36,787 nucleotides of DNA. Source: Burkholderiales bacterium RIFCSPLOWO2_02_FULL_57_36. Lineage in GTDB: Bacteria > Pseudomonadota > Gammaproteobacteria > Burkholderiales > Burkholderiaceae_D. The notes under the pieces are model-generated. The model searched no databases, had not been told where the DNA came from, and saw nothing but the letters and a program-made list of their open reading frames with translations. This document shows, in pieces, positions 1 through 7,650 of the stretch (its first letter is position 1; the number at the start of each line of letters is the position of its first letter). A program made the position numbers and the translations under genes. The DNA is taken from the NCBI GenBank assembly GCA_001770855.1, contig MESE01000145.1, positions 1 through 36,787 of the forward strand. Reading direction: 5' to 3'.

Positions 1-130
1 CCAGATAAATCCAGGCGTCATGTTCGGGTATTGGCATGCCGACCTCAACCGTTTCAACCGCCCGGTGCGGACCCGCATGCCGGGTGGTGTGGCAGGGGAC
101 CGACCAATTACTGGCCGCCCCTATCCCGAT
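1..130 (+). mobile_element. 3' end of a group II intron (domains V and VI), partial
   Basis: No protein-coding gene is convincing here, but the sequence folds like the last two domains of a group II intron. A domain V-like hairpin spans about 57-88: a 9-bp lower stem (57-65 with 80-88, one G-U pair), a 2-nt bulge on the 3' side (78-79), a 4-bp upper stem (66-69 with 74-77) and a 4-nt loop. The lower stem contains a CGC triplet at the place of the catalytic triad, as in class IIC introns. A domain VI-like stem follows (95-98 with 118-121) with an unpaired A near its base, and the intron probably ends in GAT at about 130, an AY-type 3' end. The 5' part and any reverse transcriptase lie outside the window. 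The exact 3' boundary is inferred. Confidence 0.6.
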
Positions 131-144
131 TGTATCTTCTGCAT

Positions 145-1227
145 TCAGACCTCGATAATTGCAGGCTGCGAAGCCTGAAGCAGCCGTTGCGCAGCCTGAT
201 CGAATGCATCTTTTGAAATCCCGGCCAACTCCAGTTGCATCGCCTGCGAAACCTGGGAGAAATTCCGATCGATCGAGCGTAGATAAGCGGGGTCGTAATG
301 ATCGGCAAGAAGTTCTTCGACCAGCGTTTCCATGCCGCCGTCCAAGGCAAGCTTTTGCCAGCGCGTTATTTTTTCGCGTCCGTGCAAAGTGACCAGGCAA
401 TCCAGTTGAGCGTTCAATACCTCTGGATCGCCGATGAAATGCGCATAGTCCTCCATCAGTAACCGGACGCGGTCGGGTCTCGATAGCAGAAGCGATACGC
501 AAGAGGATGCGCGCATTTTTTCCATCAGTGCATCCGGCACTCGCAAATTACCGATTTTTTTGCTTTCGGATTCGACAAAAATAATGCGTTGCGGATCAAA
601 CTGTCGCAGCGCCTGCCAAATACTGCTTTCGAAGCTTTTTTGCGTCGGCTGCGCTTCGCTTGGCAAGTTTCCCAGTACCGATCCGCGGTGCGATGCCAGT
701 TGCTCCAGATCGAGCACCTGTGCTCCCTCGGCCGCCAGCGTTTGCAGGAGCCGGCTCTTGCCGCTGCCGGTTGTACCGCAAATGACGGTGAAGTTGAAAC
801 GGGATGGAAGCTCGGTCAGTGCTTGGTTGACGTGTCTGCGATACTCCTTGTAGCCGCCATCCAATTGCACCGCGGGCCAGCCGATTTTCGCGAGCACCAG
901 CGTCAGTGATCCGCTGCGGTTGCCGCCGCGCCAGCAATAGATCAACGGTTTCCAGCCGCGGGGCTTGTCGGCGAATACGGCATCGATGTGATGTGCGATG
1001 TTGCGCGATACCAGGGCCGCGCCGATTTTCTTGGCTTCGAATGAACCCGTTTGCTTGTACAAGGTGCCGACTCGCGCGCGTTCATCGTCGTTCAATACAG
1101 GGCAGTTGATCGCCCCGGGAATGTGGTCTTCCTTGAACTCCGACTCGCTTCGGACATCGATGATTTCATCGAAGTGGTCAAGTTGCGGAAGTATCTCCGA
1201 AAAGGGAAGCAAGGCTGGGTATTTCAT
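145..1227 (-). CDS. mnmH: tRNA 2-selenouridine synthase (MnmH/SelU)
   Basis: This enzyme acts on the wobble uridine of certain tRNAs, replacing sulfur of 2-thiouridine with selenium from selenophosphate, by way of a geranylated intermediate. The 360-residue protein has an N-terminal rhodanese domain (about 1-130) with the catalytic Cys98 in YCWRGGNRSG, and a C-terminal P-loop domain with GTTGSGKS at 151-158. Both the length and the Cys position agree with the E. coli protein (Cys97). The ATG at 1227 lies 4 nt downstream of the tesA stop and an AAGTAGG ribosome-binding site overlaps that stop, so the two genes are probably co-transcribed. In E. coli the same gene (ybbB) also lies in the wider tesA/ybbA neighbourhood. 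Its stop is only about 15 nt from the intron end at the left of the window, so the intron may have displaced its terminator. Confidence 0.93.
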   Translation of the reverse strand: MKYPALLPFSEILPQLDHFDEIIDVRSESEFKEDHIPGAINCPVLNDDERARVGTLYKQTGSFEAKKIGAALVSRNIAHHIDAVFADKPRGWKPLIYCWRGGNRSGSLTLVLAKIGWPAVQLDGGYKEYRRHVNQALTELPSRFNFTVICGTTGSGKSRLLQTLAAEGAQVLDLEQLASHRGSVLGNLPSEAQPTQKSFESSIWQALRQFDPQRIIFVESESKKIGNLRVPDALMEKMRASSCVSLLLSRPDRVRLLMEDYAHFIGDPEVLNAQLDCLVTLHGREKITRWQKLALDGGMETLVEELLADHYDPAYLRSIDRNFSQVSQAMQLELAGISKDAFDQAAQRLLQASQPAIIEV

Positions 1228-1231
1228 TGGC

Positions 1232-1852
1232 CTACTTTGTGAGGAGCGGTTTCAGATATGGCCATACGCCGTCGAGCATCAAAGGCTGCGCTTCGGAGGT
1301 AGGATGAATGCGGTCGGACTGAAACAGTTGCGGCTGATCCGCCAGATTATCGAGCAGGAACGGCACCAGGGAAACCTTGGTTTGCTTTGCCAGTTTGGGA
1401 AAGACGCCAGCAAATTGCCTGGTGTAATCGCCGCCGTAGTTGGGAGGGATCTGCATGCCGATCAAAAGCACCTTTGCCTGGGCCTTTTGCGAGGCAGTGA
1501 TCATGGCGCGCAAATTTGCCTCGGTCGATGCAAGCGACAGGCCGCGTAGCCCATCGTTAGCGCCCAATTCGATCACCACGATGTCAGGGCGATGTTTCAG
1601 TAGAAGCGGTTGCAAACGTGTTTTGCCGCCGCTGGTGGTCTCGCCGCTGATACTGGCGTTCACGATTGCAGCATCGATTTTTTCGGCTTTCAGCTTTTTC
1701 TCAAGGAGAGACACCCAGCCGGTTCCCCGAGCAAGGCCGTATTCTGCTGACAGGCTGTCGCCGAGCACGAGCATGGTTTTTGATGCAGAATAAGCGGTCG
1801 TGCCGCATAGCGTGAACATGATCAATATCAGGGCGCGCAAATACCGCATCAT
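1232..1852 (-). CDS. tesA: Periplasmic GDSL arylesterase / thioesterase I (TesA)
   Basis: A SGNH-hydrolase that cleaves acyl-CoA and other ester substrates in the periplasm. The protein (206 residues from the ATG at 1852) starts with a signal peptide (hydrophobic stretch 5-20, cleavage near AYSA-S). All SGNH blocks are visible: GDSLS with nucleophile Ser33, the Gly block at SISGET, GAND, and the C-terminal SDRIHP holding the Asp/His pair. The open frame extends upstream to 1963, but that would run through the start of the divergent ybbA gene; starting at the ATG-ATG pair gives a normal signal peptide and a GGTGGA-like ribosome-binding site. It is followed after 4 nt by mnmH. The divergent tesA-ybbA arrangement is the same as in E. 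coli. Confidence 0.9.
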   Translation of the reverse strand: MMRYLRALILIMFTLCGTTAYSASKTMLVLGDSLSAEYGLARGTGWVSLLEKKLKAEKIDAAIVNASISGETTSGGKTRLQPLLLKHRPDIVVIELGANDGLRGLSLASTEANLRAMITASQKAQAKVLLIGMQIPPNYGGDYTRQFAGVFPKLAKQTKVSLVPFLLDNLADQPQLFQSDRIHPTSEAQPLMLDGVWPYLKPLLTK

Positions 1853-1880
1853 TTTTTCCACCACTACAAGATCATTTTGC

Positions 1881-2564
1881 ATGCAAGAACCTTCCAGACG
1901 TTTCCCTGCCATTGAAGTAGCCCATCTTACCAAGCGTGTCGCGGATGCGACCGGTGAACTCATGATTCTTCAGGACGTCAATTTTACCGTGCAAGCAGGA
2001 GGAACGCTCGCAATTGTCGGCGCGTCCGGCTCCGGCAAGTCCACGCTGCTCGGATTGCTCGCAGGACTCGATACGCCGACCGAAGGGACGGTAAAGTTGA
2101 ACGGTACCGACATATTCGCGTTGGATGAAGACGGTCGCGCCGGTCTGCGCAAAACGCAGCTTGGGTTCGTGTTCCAGTCGTTTCAGCTGCTTGCGCACTT
2201 GAACGCGCTGGAAAACGTGATGCTGCCACTTGAGTTACGCAACGATGTTGCGGCGAAAGAGAAGGCGGAATCGATGCTTTCCCGGGTTGGCTTGTCCACG
2301 CGCTTGAAACATTATCCAAAGTATCTGTCAGGAGGGGAGCAGCAGCGTGTCGCCCTGGCGCGCGCATTCGTGTGCGAACCGCCGCTGTTATTCGCGGATG
2401 AACCGACCGGGAGCCTGGATGCCGCGACCGGCGAATCGGTGATCCGGTTGATGTTTGAATTGAATCAAGAGTATCGGTCGACCCTGGTGCTGGTTACCCA
2501 CGATCCGGCGATTGCCGCACTTTGCAAGACGACGATCACGATTGCCGCGGGACGGCTGGTCTGA
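1881..2564 (+). CDS. ybbA: ABC transporter ATP-binding protein, YbbA/LolD type
   Basis: An ATPase of the MacB/LolD group, which normally drives a FtsX-like permease in lipid, lipoprotein or envelope-related transport. The 228-residue length equals that of E. coli YbbA. Visible motifs are Walker [10 protein letters not shown], the Q-loop in GFVFQSF, the signature LSGGEQQR, Walker B LLFADEP and the switch His in VTHD. The ATG at 1881 is chosen over earlier in-frame starts because those would overlap the divergent tesA gene and because the family starts just before the IEV strand. The usual partner ybbP is missing: the next gene is gluconokinase, one base after the stop. I see no FtsX-like permease anywhere in the window, so this ATPase is either an orphan here or works with a permease encoded elsewhere. 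Confidence 0.9.
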   Translation: MQEPSRRFPAIEVAHLTKRVADATGELMILQDVNFTVQAGGTLAIVGASGSGKSTLLGLLAGLDTPTEGTVKLNGTDIFALDEDGRAGLRKTQLGFVFQSFQLLAHLNALENVMLPLELRNDVAAKEKAESMLSRVGLSTRLKHYPKYLSGGEQQRVALARAFVCEPPLLFADEPTGSLDAATGESVIRLMFELNQEYRSTLVLVTHDPAIAALCKTTITIAAGRLV

Positions 2565-2565
2565 C

Positions 2566-3102
2566 ATGTTGGACGATCAAGCGCAGGAAGGCCGCTGCGA
2601 TCTCCGTCGTTATGTCGTGATGGGCGTGAGCGGTTGCGGCAAAAGCGAGATCGGACGCAGGCTGGCGCGGCGGCTTGGCCTCGCCTATATTGAAGGCGAC
2701 GAACATCATTCGCCGGAAAGCATCTCCAGGATGGCCGCCGGCATGCCGCTTACCGATGATGACCGGCACGAATGGCTGTTAACCCTGCAGTCGCTGGTCC
2801 GCCGGGCGGCACAGCGCAACCAAGGTCTGGTGCTTACCTGTTCGGCATTGAAACGGCGATACCGGGATATGTTGCGGGCCGGGGACCCGGCTCTGGAATT
2901 TATCCATCTGCATGGAGACCCGGCATTGATTGCGGCTCGCATGAAACAGCGTACCGGCCACTTCATGCCGGCCGAGCTTCTCGAAAGCCAGTTGCGCGAT
3001 CTTGAGCCGCTCGCAGCGGATCAACGCGCGATTCGAATTGATATCGACGCAGAGCCCGATGCGATCGTCGATCAAATCGTGCAGAAAATTGCAGCGGTTT
3101 AA
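2566..3102 (+). CDS. gntK: Gluconokinase
   Basis: Phosphorylates D-gluconate to 6-phosphogluconate with ATP, feeding the pentose phosphate or Entner-Doudoroff route in the cytoplasm. The 178-residue protein shows the GntK pattern: P-loop GVSGCGKS, the substrate segment EGDEHHSPESISRMAAG, PLTDDDRHEWL, CSALKRRYRD, and HFMP followed by a LLESQ segment. The ATG at 2566 begins one base after the ybbA stop, with a GGGACGG-like ribosome-binding site inside the end of ybbA. An earlier in-frame start at 2512 would overlap ybbA by 53 bases and is less likely; the extra N-terminal residues before the P-loop could also mean a slightly later start. No gluconate permease or GntR regulator is nearby, which is unusual for gntK. 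Confidence 0.9.
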   Translation: MLDDQAQEGRCDLRRYVVMGVSGCGKSEIGRRLARRLGLAYIEGDEHHSPESISRMAAGMPLTDDDRHEWLLTLQSLVRRAAQRNQGLVLTCSALKRRYRDMLRAGDPALEFIHLHGDPALIAARMKQRTGHFMPAELLESQLRDLEPLAADQRAIRIDIDAEPDAIVDQIVQKIAAV

Positions 3103-3148
3103 GAGAGAAAAATCGATACAGTGCATCATATGCAATCGACTGATGATT

Positions 3149-3170
3149 AAATCCCTTCGGAAGATTTTAT
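3149..3170 (+). terminator. Possible weak terminator after gntK
   Basis: A small hairpin (CTT-CGG-AAG within AAAT...ATTT) is followed by TTTTATTT. The stem is short and has unpaired bases, so its activity is uncertain. It lies in the 98-bp gap between gntK and the methylglyoxal synthase-like gene. Confidence 0.3.
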
Positions 3171-3200
3171 TTAACGCCTACTTTCCTGGAATCTGAGTTC

Positions 3201-4100
3201 ATGGCATCAACGTCACCCCATTACAGAATCGGCCTGGCCGCAAATCGCGCCCATCTGGACTCGCCTGAATCGGCATTGGTGCAACTGCTCGCCGGCGCGC
3301 ATGATGCAATTGCATTGCATCTCAGGCCGGAGCTGATCGTCATCGGAAGAACGCTGGATGCGATCGCCACGCACGGATTGCTCAAGGATTATCCGAATAT
3401 CGAGCGCTTTCCCTATGGCCGTCACGGCGGGTTGATGAAGCTGGTGGCGCGGGTGGTCGATGCGGACCCGGCACGGACACTGGATGCGGTGATTTACCTG
3501 ATCGATCCGGTCGATCCGTCTTCGACATTTCCGGAATCGGTTGCACTCAAGCGGCAATGCATCATTCATGGCAAGCCGTTCCTTTCAACCCTGGCCGGCG
3601 CGCGTGAATGGCTTGAGCTGGAAGCTGTCGGGGCCGGAGCCGCGCCGGATGCAACACTGGACCCGATGTTTGATTTGGCAAATGAAAACATTGCCTTGAT
3701 CGCGCATGATGCGATGAAGGAGAGAATGCTTGCGCTGGCAGAATGCCATTTCGATATTCTGGATCGTTTTGCAACCCGGTACGCAACCGGCACCACCGGT
3801 CGATTGCTGAACGAACTTGCACAAAAAATCAAGGGCCAGGACGCCGGAAGACACTGGGTTCAGCCCTTCCTGAGCGGTCCGATGGGCGGCGATGCGCAAA
3901 TTGCGGAACTGATTTTGGATCGTCATTGCCGGCGAGTCTTGTTTCTGGAGGATCCGCACGTCGCGCGGCAGCATGAGGCCGATATCCAGTTGCTTGAGCG
4001 CGCCGCCAGAACGGTGACGGACTTTGCGTGCTGCGTCAGCGAACGGTATTGCATCGAGCGATGGTTCAGTCTGCTGAGGAAGCGGAGTTCTACGGGCTAG
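3201..4100 (+). CDS. mgsA: Methylglyoxal synthase with two MGS-like domains
   Basis: Methylglyoxal synthase turns dihydroxyacetone phosphate into methylglyoxal and phosphate, a bypass that releases phosphate when sugar phosphates build up. The usual enzyme has about 150 residues; this one has 299. Residues 163-290 match E. coli MgsA well: IALIAHD (His169), YATGTTG (195-200), SGPMGGD (Asp231), and His258/Asp261, the equivalents of His19, Asp71, His98 and Asp101. The last three keep the E. coli spacing; about 10 extra residues lie before GPMGGD. Residues 8-140 look like a second, diverged copy: IGLAANR for IALVAHD, PYGRHGGLMK for GPMGGDQQV, AVIYLIDPVDPSS for VLIFFWDPLNAVP, but the catalytic His and Asp are gone. 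The N-terminal half is therefore probably structural or regulatory. The stop overlaps the stop of the convergent transporter gene in a shared CTAG. Confidence 0.82.
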   Translation: MASTSPHYRIGLAANRAHLDSPESALVQLLAGAHDAIALHLRPELIVIGRTLDAIATHGLLKDYPNIERFPYGRHGGLMKLVARVVDADPARTLDAVIYLIDPVDPSSTFPESVALKRQCIIHGKPFLSTLAGAREWLELEAVGAGAAPDATLDPMFDLANENIALIAHDAMKERMLALAECHFDILDRFATRYATGTTGRLLNELAQKIKGQDAGRHWVQPFLSGPMGGDAQIAELILDRHCRRVLFLEDPHVARQHEADIQLLERAARTVTDFACCVSERYCIERWFSLLRKRSSTG

Positions 4101-5020
4101 CCCGGCACTTTATCGAGCTGCAGGCGGTGAAAGCGTCGATGCTCCACGTATGCAATCGCCATGCCGCTTGTGCAGATAATGGCAATACCGATGAACGTCA
4201 TGCGGTCCGGCAGTTGACCGAACACAATCCAGCCCATCAGCGTTGCCGACACGACCTGTAAATAGACAAACGGCGTCAACAGGGATGCCTCGGCATGCTT
4301 GTATGCGCTATTCAGTAAAAAATGGCCGAGGGTACTGGTGACTCCGGTGGAGGCCAGGATCAATCCTTCGCGCAAATCCGGAACATGGCTGGACCAGAAA
4401 AAGGGAACCAGCGCACTGCTTCCCAGCATGCCGATCAGCCCGCCATAGAACAGCGTGACCAGCGGGTCGTCGCGCTGATTCAGTTTCCGGTTCATGATGG
4501 CCAGCGCAGCGAAGGTCGCTGCCGACAGGATTCCGAGTGCGACACCGAGCGGCACAATGGCGCCGCCTGGGCGAATCACGATCAGCATGCCGGTGAACCC
4601 TACTGCAACCGCGATCCAGCGCGCCGGACGGCTTCGTTCACCGAGCAGCCATGGCGACACTGCAAGTACGATCAAAGGTGCGCAAAAATTCATTGCCGTA
4701 CCTTCGGCCAGCGGAACGATCTTCAGTACCGAGAAGAATATCAAGGTCGACGACAGCAGAATCACCGCGCGAATGATTTGCAGCCGAGGCTGTGTGGATT
4801 TCAGAATGCTTTTACCTGTGCGCCGGCGATACAGCGGCGCGATGGTAACAGTCATGAGAAGCGTATTGAGGGTGTAGCGCGCCCATGCAATGAACACCAC
4901 GTGATAGCCGGCCAGGGCCAGCAGCTTGCCGGCGGTGTCGAGCAAGGTCAGCGTCCACAGTGCGGATACGAGAAAGGCGACGCCGAGTAAAATCCTAGCG
5001 CGCGGCGAAACGGCGGGCAT
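4097..5020 (-). CDS. DMT-family (EamA) inner-membrane transporter
   Basis: A 307-residue membrane protein with about ten predicted helices arranged as two EamA repeats (first about 10-140, second about 155-290), typical of drug/metabolite exporters of the RhaT/YdcZ superfamily. The end of the first repeat shows the usual LAVSPWLLGERSRPARW segment and the second ends with the counterpart IVFGQLPDRMTFIG. The substrate cannot be told. The ATG at 5020 lies 26 nt inside the end of nnr with no clear ribosome-binding site, which suggests translational coupling to the upstream gene. It is the last gene of the dadA operon, so export of an amino acid or keto acid is possible but unproven. The 3' end meets the methylglyoxal synthase gene with overlapping stop codons. 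Confidence 0.85.
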   Translation of the reverse strand: MPAVSPRARILLGVAFLVSALWTLTLLDTAGKLLALAGYHVVFIAWARYTLNTLLMTVTIAPLYRRRTGKSILKSTQPRLQIIRAVILLSSTLIFFSVLKIVPLAEGTAMNFCAPLIVLAVSPWLLGERSRPARWIAVAVGFTGMLIVIRPGGAIVPLGVALGILSAATFAALAIMNRKLNQRDDPLVTLFYGGLIGMLGSSALVPFFWSSHVPDLREGLILASTGVTSTLGHFLLNSAYKHAEASLLTPFVYLQVVSATLMGWIVFGQLPDRMTFIGIAIICTSGMAIAYVEHRRFHRLQLDKVPG

Positions 5021-6527
5021 GCTGGCTGATCAGTCTGTTCAAGTTGGCGCGAACACAGGGAATCAATTCGCCGGCAGTCAGTCCAATCGGACCGATACCC
5101 TGTTCGACCAGCACATCCGCCGCATTGCCATGCAGCCAGACCGCAGCCAGCGCCGCCTCCCAAGCCGGCCAATGCTGTGCCAGCAATGCACCGCATATTC
5201 CGGCAAGTACGTCGCCGGTGCCGGCGGTAGCCAATCCGGGATTGCCGGTTGTGTTGATCACAATTTCGCCGTCCGGCCGTGCAACGATCGTTCCGGACCC
5301 TTTCAACACGACCGTTGCATGGAAGCGGCGGGACAATTCGCGAGCCGCAGCAACACGGTCCGATTGAATCTCCGCATTCGATATGGCGAGCAGACGAGCG
5401 GCTTCGAGCGGGTGCGGAGTCAACAGGGTGCTGCCTCTGCGCTGCGTCAGTTTATGCTGCAAGCCCGGTTCGGCCGAGATGAGGTTCAAGCCATCCGCAT
5501 CGATCACCATCGATGACGACGTATTGAGCGCCCGTGCCAGCAAATCATGAGCGGCGCGCGAAATACCCAGGCCGGGCCCGATCACCAAAGCTGCTTTGGA
5601 CAAGTCGAGATCGCTGGCGAGCCGGCACATCAATTCCGGCTGCGGGCTGTCATAAGCAGGCGGTTGTTCCACGAATCCTGCAAAGACGCGTCCGGCGCCG
5701 CATTTGGCGGCGGCACGGGCTGCGAGAATCGCTGCACCTGCCATGCCATGGGCGCCGCCGATGACCGCGACATCGCCGTGGCTGCCCTTGTGCGAATTAT
5801 GCAATCTCCGTACGAACGCACGGGCGAAGAGTTCAATCCGGTTGAGCTGTGCGTTTGACGCAGGGAAAAATTTTTCATCTATGCCCAGGCTCGCCACCTG
5901 GACTTCGCCGGCATAGTCCCGGCCATAAGCGGTATGCAGGCCTGACTTGTCGCCGATGAACGTAATGGTATGCGTAGCACATAGTGCAATGCCATCCGGT
6001 CCTATGATCGTGCCGGAATCGGCATCCAGACCGCTGGGGGTATCGAGTGCAAGCACCGGGCAGGGCAGGTCGTTGACGATTTCGATCAATGCGCGTTGCG
6101 TACCCGTTATCGGGCGCATCAGACCGATGCCGAACAGGCCGTCGATGACCAGCGACCAGGGGATTGAAGCAATATCGGAAAGTTGTACCGGGTCCAGGAA
6201 GCGTGCATTGCTGTTCCGGGCGTGCGTCAATGCCTGCTGCGCGTCGGCGGATTGCCTCGCGGGGTCGGAGAATAGCAGTACCGATACCTCCATTCCGCTT
6301 TCGGCCAATCGGGCCGCCGCCTCCAGTGCATCGCCGCCGTTGTTGCCCGGTCCGGCAATGACCAAAACCTGTGAGCCGCTTTGCATATCGGATATCAGTC
6401 CCAATGCTGCATGTGCCGCGGCTTGTCCGGCACGCTGCATCAGCGTGCCCGGCGTGAGGCCGGTCATCGCGGCCTGTTCAATGGCACGGATTTGCGCTAC
6501 CGAATAGAGGGCGGTTGTCTCAGGCAT
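4995..6527 (-). CDS. nnr: Bifunctional NAD(P)H-hydrate epimerase / ADP-dependent dehydratase
   Basis: Repairs hydrated NADH and NADPH: the N-terminal YjeF_N domain epimerises R-NAD(P)HX and the C-terminal ribokinase-like domain dehydrates S-NAD(P)HX using ADP. From the ATG at 6527 the protein has 510 residues. The epimerase half shows AGPGNNGGDALEAAR and DGLFGIGL; the dehydratase half shows HKGSHGDVAVIGG, GPGLG, LTPHPLEAARLL and the catalytic GTGDVLAGI. A TTG start at 6557 would overlap the upstream gene; the ATG at 6527 follows that gene's stop by 4 nt and puts the usual short leader before the epimerase fold. No good ribosome-binding site is seen for either start. It is third in the operon with dadA and an L-2-hydroxyglutarate oxidase-like gene. 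Confidence 0.92.
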   Translation of the reverse strand: MPETTALYSVAQIRAIEQAAMTGLTPGTLMQRAGQAAAHAALGLISDMQSGSQVLVIAGPGNNGGDALEAAARLAESGMEVSVLLFSDPARQSADAQQALTHARNSNARFLDPVQLSDIASIPWSLVIDGLFGIGLMRPITGTQRALIEIVNDLPCPVLALDTPSGLDADSGTIIGPDGIALCATHTITFIGDKSGLHTAYGRDYAGEVQVASLGIDEKFFPASNAQLNRIELFARAFVRRLHNSHKGSHGDVAVIGGAHGMAGAAILAARAAAKCGAGRVFAGFVEQPPAYDSPQPELMCRLASDLDLSKAALVIGPGLGISRAAHDLLARALNTSSSMVIDADGLNLISAEPGLQHKLTQRRGSTLLTPHPLEAARLLAISNAEIQSDRVAAARELSRRFHATVVLKGSGTIVARPDGEIVINTTGNPGLATAGTGDVLAGICGALLAQHWPAWEAALAAVWLHGNAADVLVEQGIGPIGLTAGELIPCVRANLNRLISQHARRFAAR

Positions 6528-6531
6528 GCTG

Positions 6532-7650
6532 TCAAGGTGCAGGCTTAATCGAATCAATAACGTGGTCGGCGATTGCCAACGCGGCCGTCAGCCCGGGAGA
6601 TTCTATTCCATACAGGCCCAGATAGTGCGGATTTCGATGCGATGTAATCAGAAAGTCCGCCGCCGGTGCGTCGGGCGGGCTGATCTTCGGGCGCACGCCG
6701 GCATAGGCCGGCTGCAGCGATGCGTCCGGCAACTCGGGCCAATATGTGCGGATGGCGCTATAAAACTTGTCCGCCCGGCGAGGATCAACTGTGTAGTCGA
6801 TCGAACCGTCGGCACCTTCAATCCATTCGACATCGGGTCCGAAACGCGCCTGCCCGGCAAGGTCCAGTGTGAGGTGAACGCCCAGCCCGCCCGACTCGGG
6901 CACCGGATACACGAGATGCGAAAAAGGGGCTCTGCATGCGAGCGAATAATAATTTCCCTTTGCGAAATACGCTTGAGGTATGGTCCGGCGATCTAGGCCA
7001 TCTATCAGCCCGGCGATTTGAACTGCATGCAGCCCGGCGCAATTAATCACCGTATCGGCTTCGATTTCGACTTCGTCATTCGAATCCGTCCGCACTTGCA
7101 ACAGGATACCGTTTGCATCCGCTCGGCCTCCGGTGACGCGGCTGTTGAAGGCGAACAGCGCACCCGCATTTTCGGCATCGCCTTGCAGGGCCAACATGAA
7201 CGCATGGCTGTCGATGATGCCGGTCATCGGTGATGAGAGCGCGGCGGCGCAGGATAATGCGGGTTCCAGCGCTTGTGCCTGGGATGCCGTCAGTGCAACG
7301 ACTTCGGTGCATCCGTTTGCCAGGGCGAGTGCATGGATTGCCGCCAGCCTGTCGCGCTGCGCATTCGATGTCGCAACGATCAGCTTGCCGCATCGCCGGT
7401 GCGCGATGGCGCGTTCTTCGCAATATGCGTACAACGCGGATCGCCCGGTCACGCACAGACGGGCTTTCAAGCTGCCGGTTGCATAATAAAGTCCGGCGTG
7501 AATCACTTCGCTGTTGCGTGAACTGGTTTCCATTCCGATCGCGGGATTTACGTCGATGACCAGCACTTCGCGTCCGGCCAGTGCCAGCTTGCGCGCCACC
7601 GCAAGACCGACGACGCCGGCGCCGACCACGATGCAATCGACTTTATCCAT
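6532..7650 (-). CDS. lhgO: FAD-dependent oxidoreductase, L-2-hydroxyglutarate oxidase/dehydrogenase-like (LhgO)
   Basis: Related to LhgO/L2HGDH, flavoenzymes that oxidise L-2-hydroxyglutarate to 2-oxoglutarate. The 372-residue protein starts with a DAO-type FAD site (VVGAGVVGLAVARKLA, then the acidic end of the second strand at VIDVN). The family pattern is clear: SSRNSEVIHAGLYY, SLKARLCVTG, YCEER, CGKLIVAT, the substrate-side TGIIDSHAF, AKGNYYSL, YPVPESGGLGVHLT, and the C-terminal FAD-binding GIESPGLTAALAIAD. The start ATG overlaps the end of dadA by 8 nt, so the genes are translationally coupled. The exact 2-hydroxy acid is inferred from family resemblance only. Other DAO-family oxidases are possible. 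Confidence 0.82.
   Translation of the reverse strand: MDKVDCIVVGAGVVGLAVARKLALAGREVLVIDVNPAIGMETSSRNSEVIHAGLYYATGSLKARLCVTGRSALYAYCEERAIAHRRCGKLIVATSNAQRDRLAAIHALALANGCTEVVALTASQAQALEPALSCAAALSSPMTGIIDSHAFMLALQGDAENAGALFAFNSRVTGGRADANGILLQVRTDSNDEVEIEADTVINCAGLHAVQIAGLIDGLDRRTIPQAYFAKGNYYSLACRAPFSHLVYPVPESGGLGVHLTLDLAGQARFGPDVEWIEGADGSIDYTVDPRRADKFYSAIRTYWPELPDASLQPAYAGVRPKISPPDAPAADFLITSHRNPHYLGLYGIESPGLTAALAIADHVIDSIKPAP

Noticed and set aside
31..216. Open frame at the left edge
   Set aside because: It runs through the folded intron end into the reverse strand of mnmH; the RNA structure explains the sequence better.
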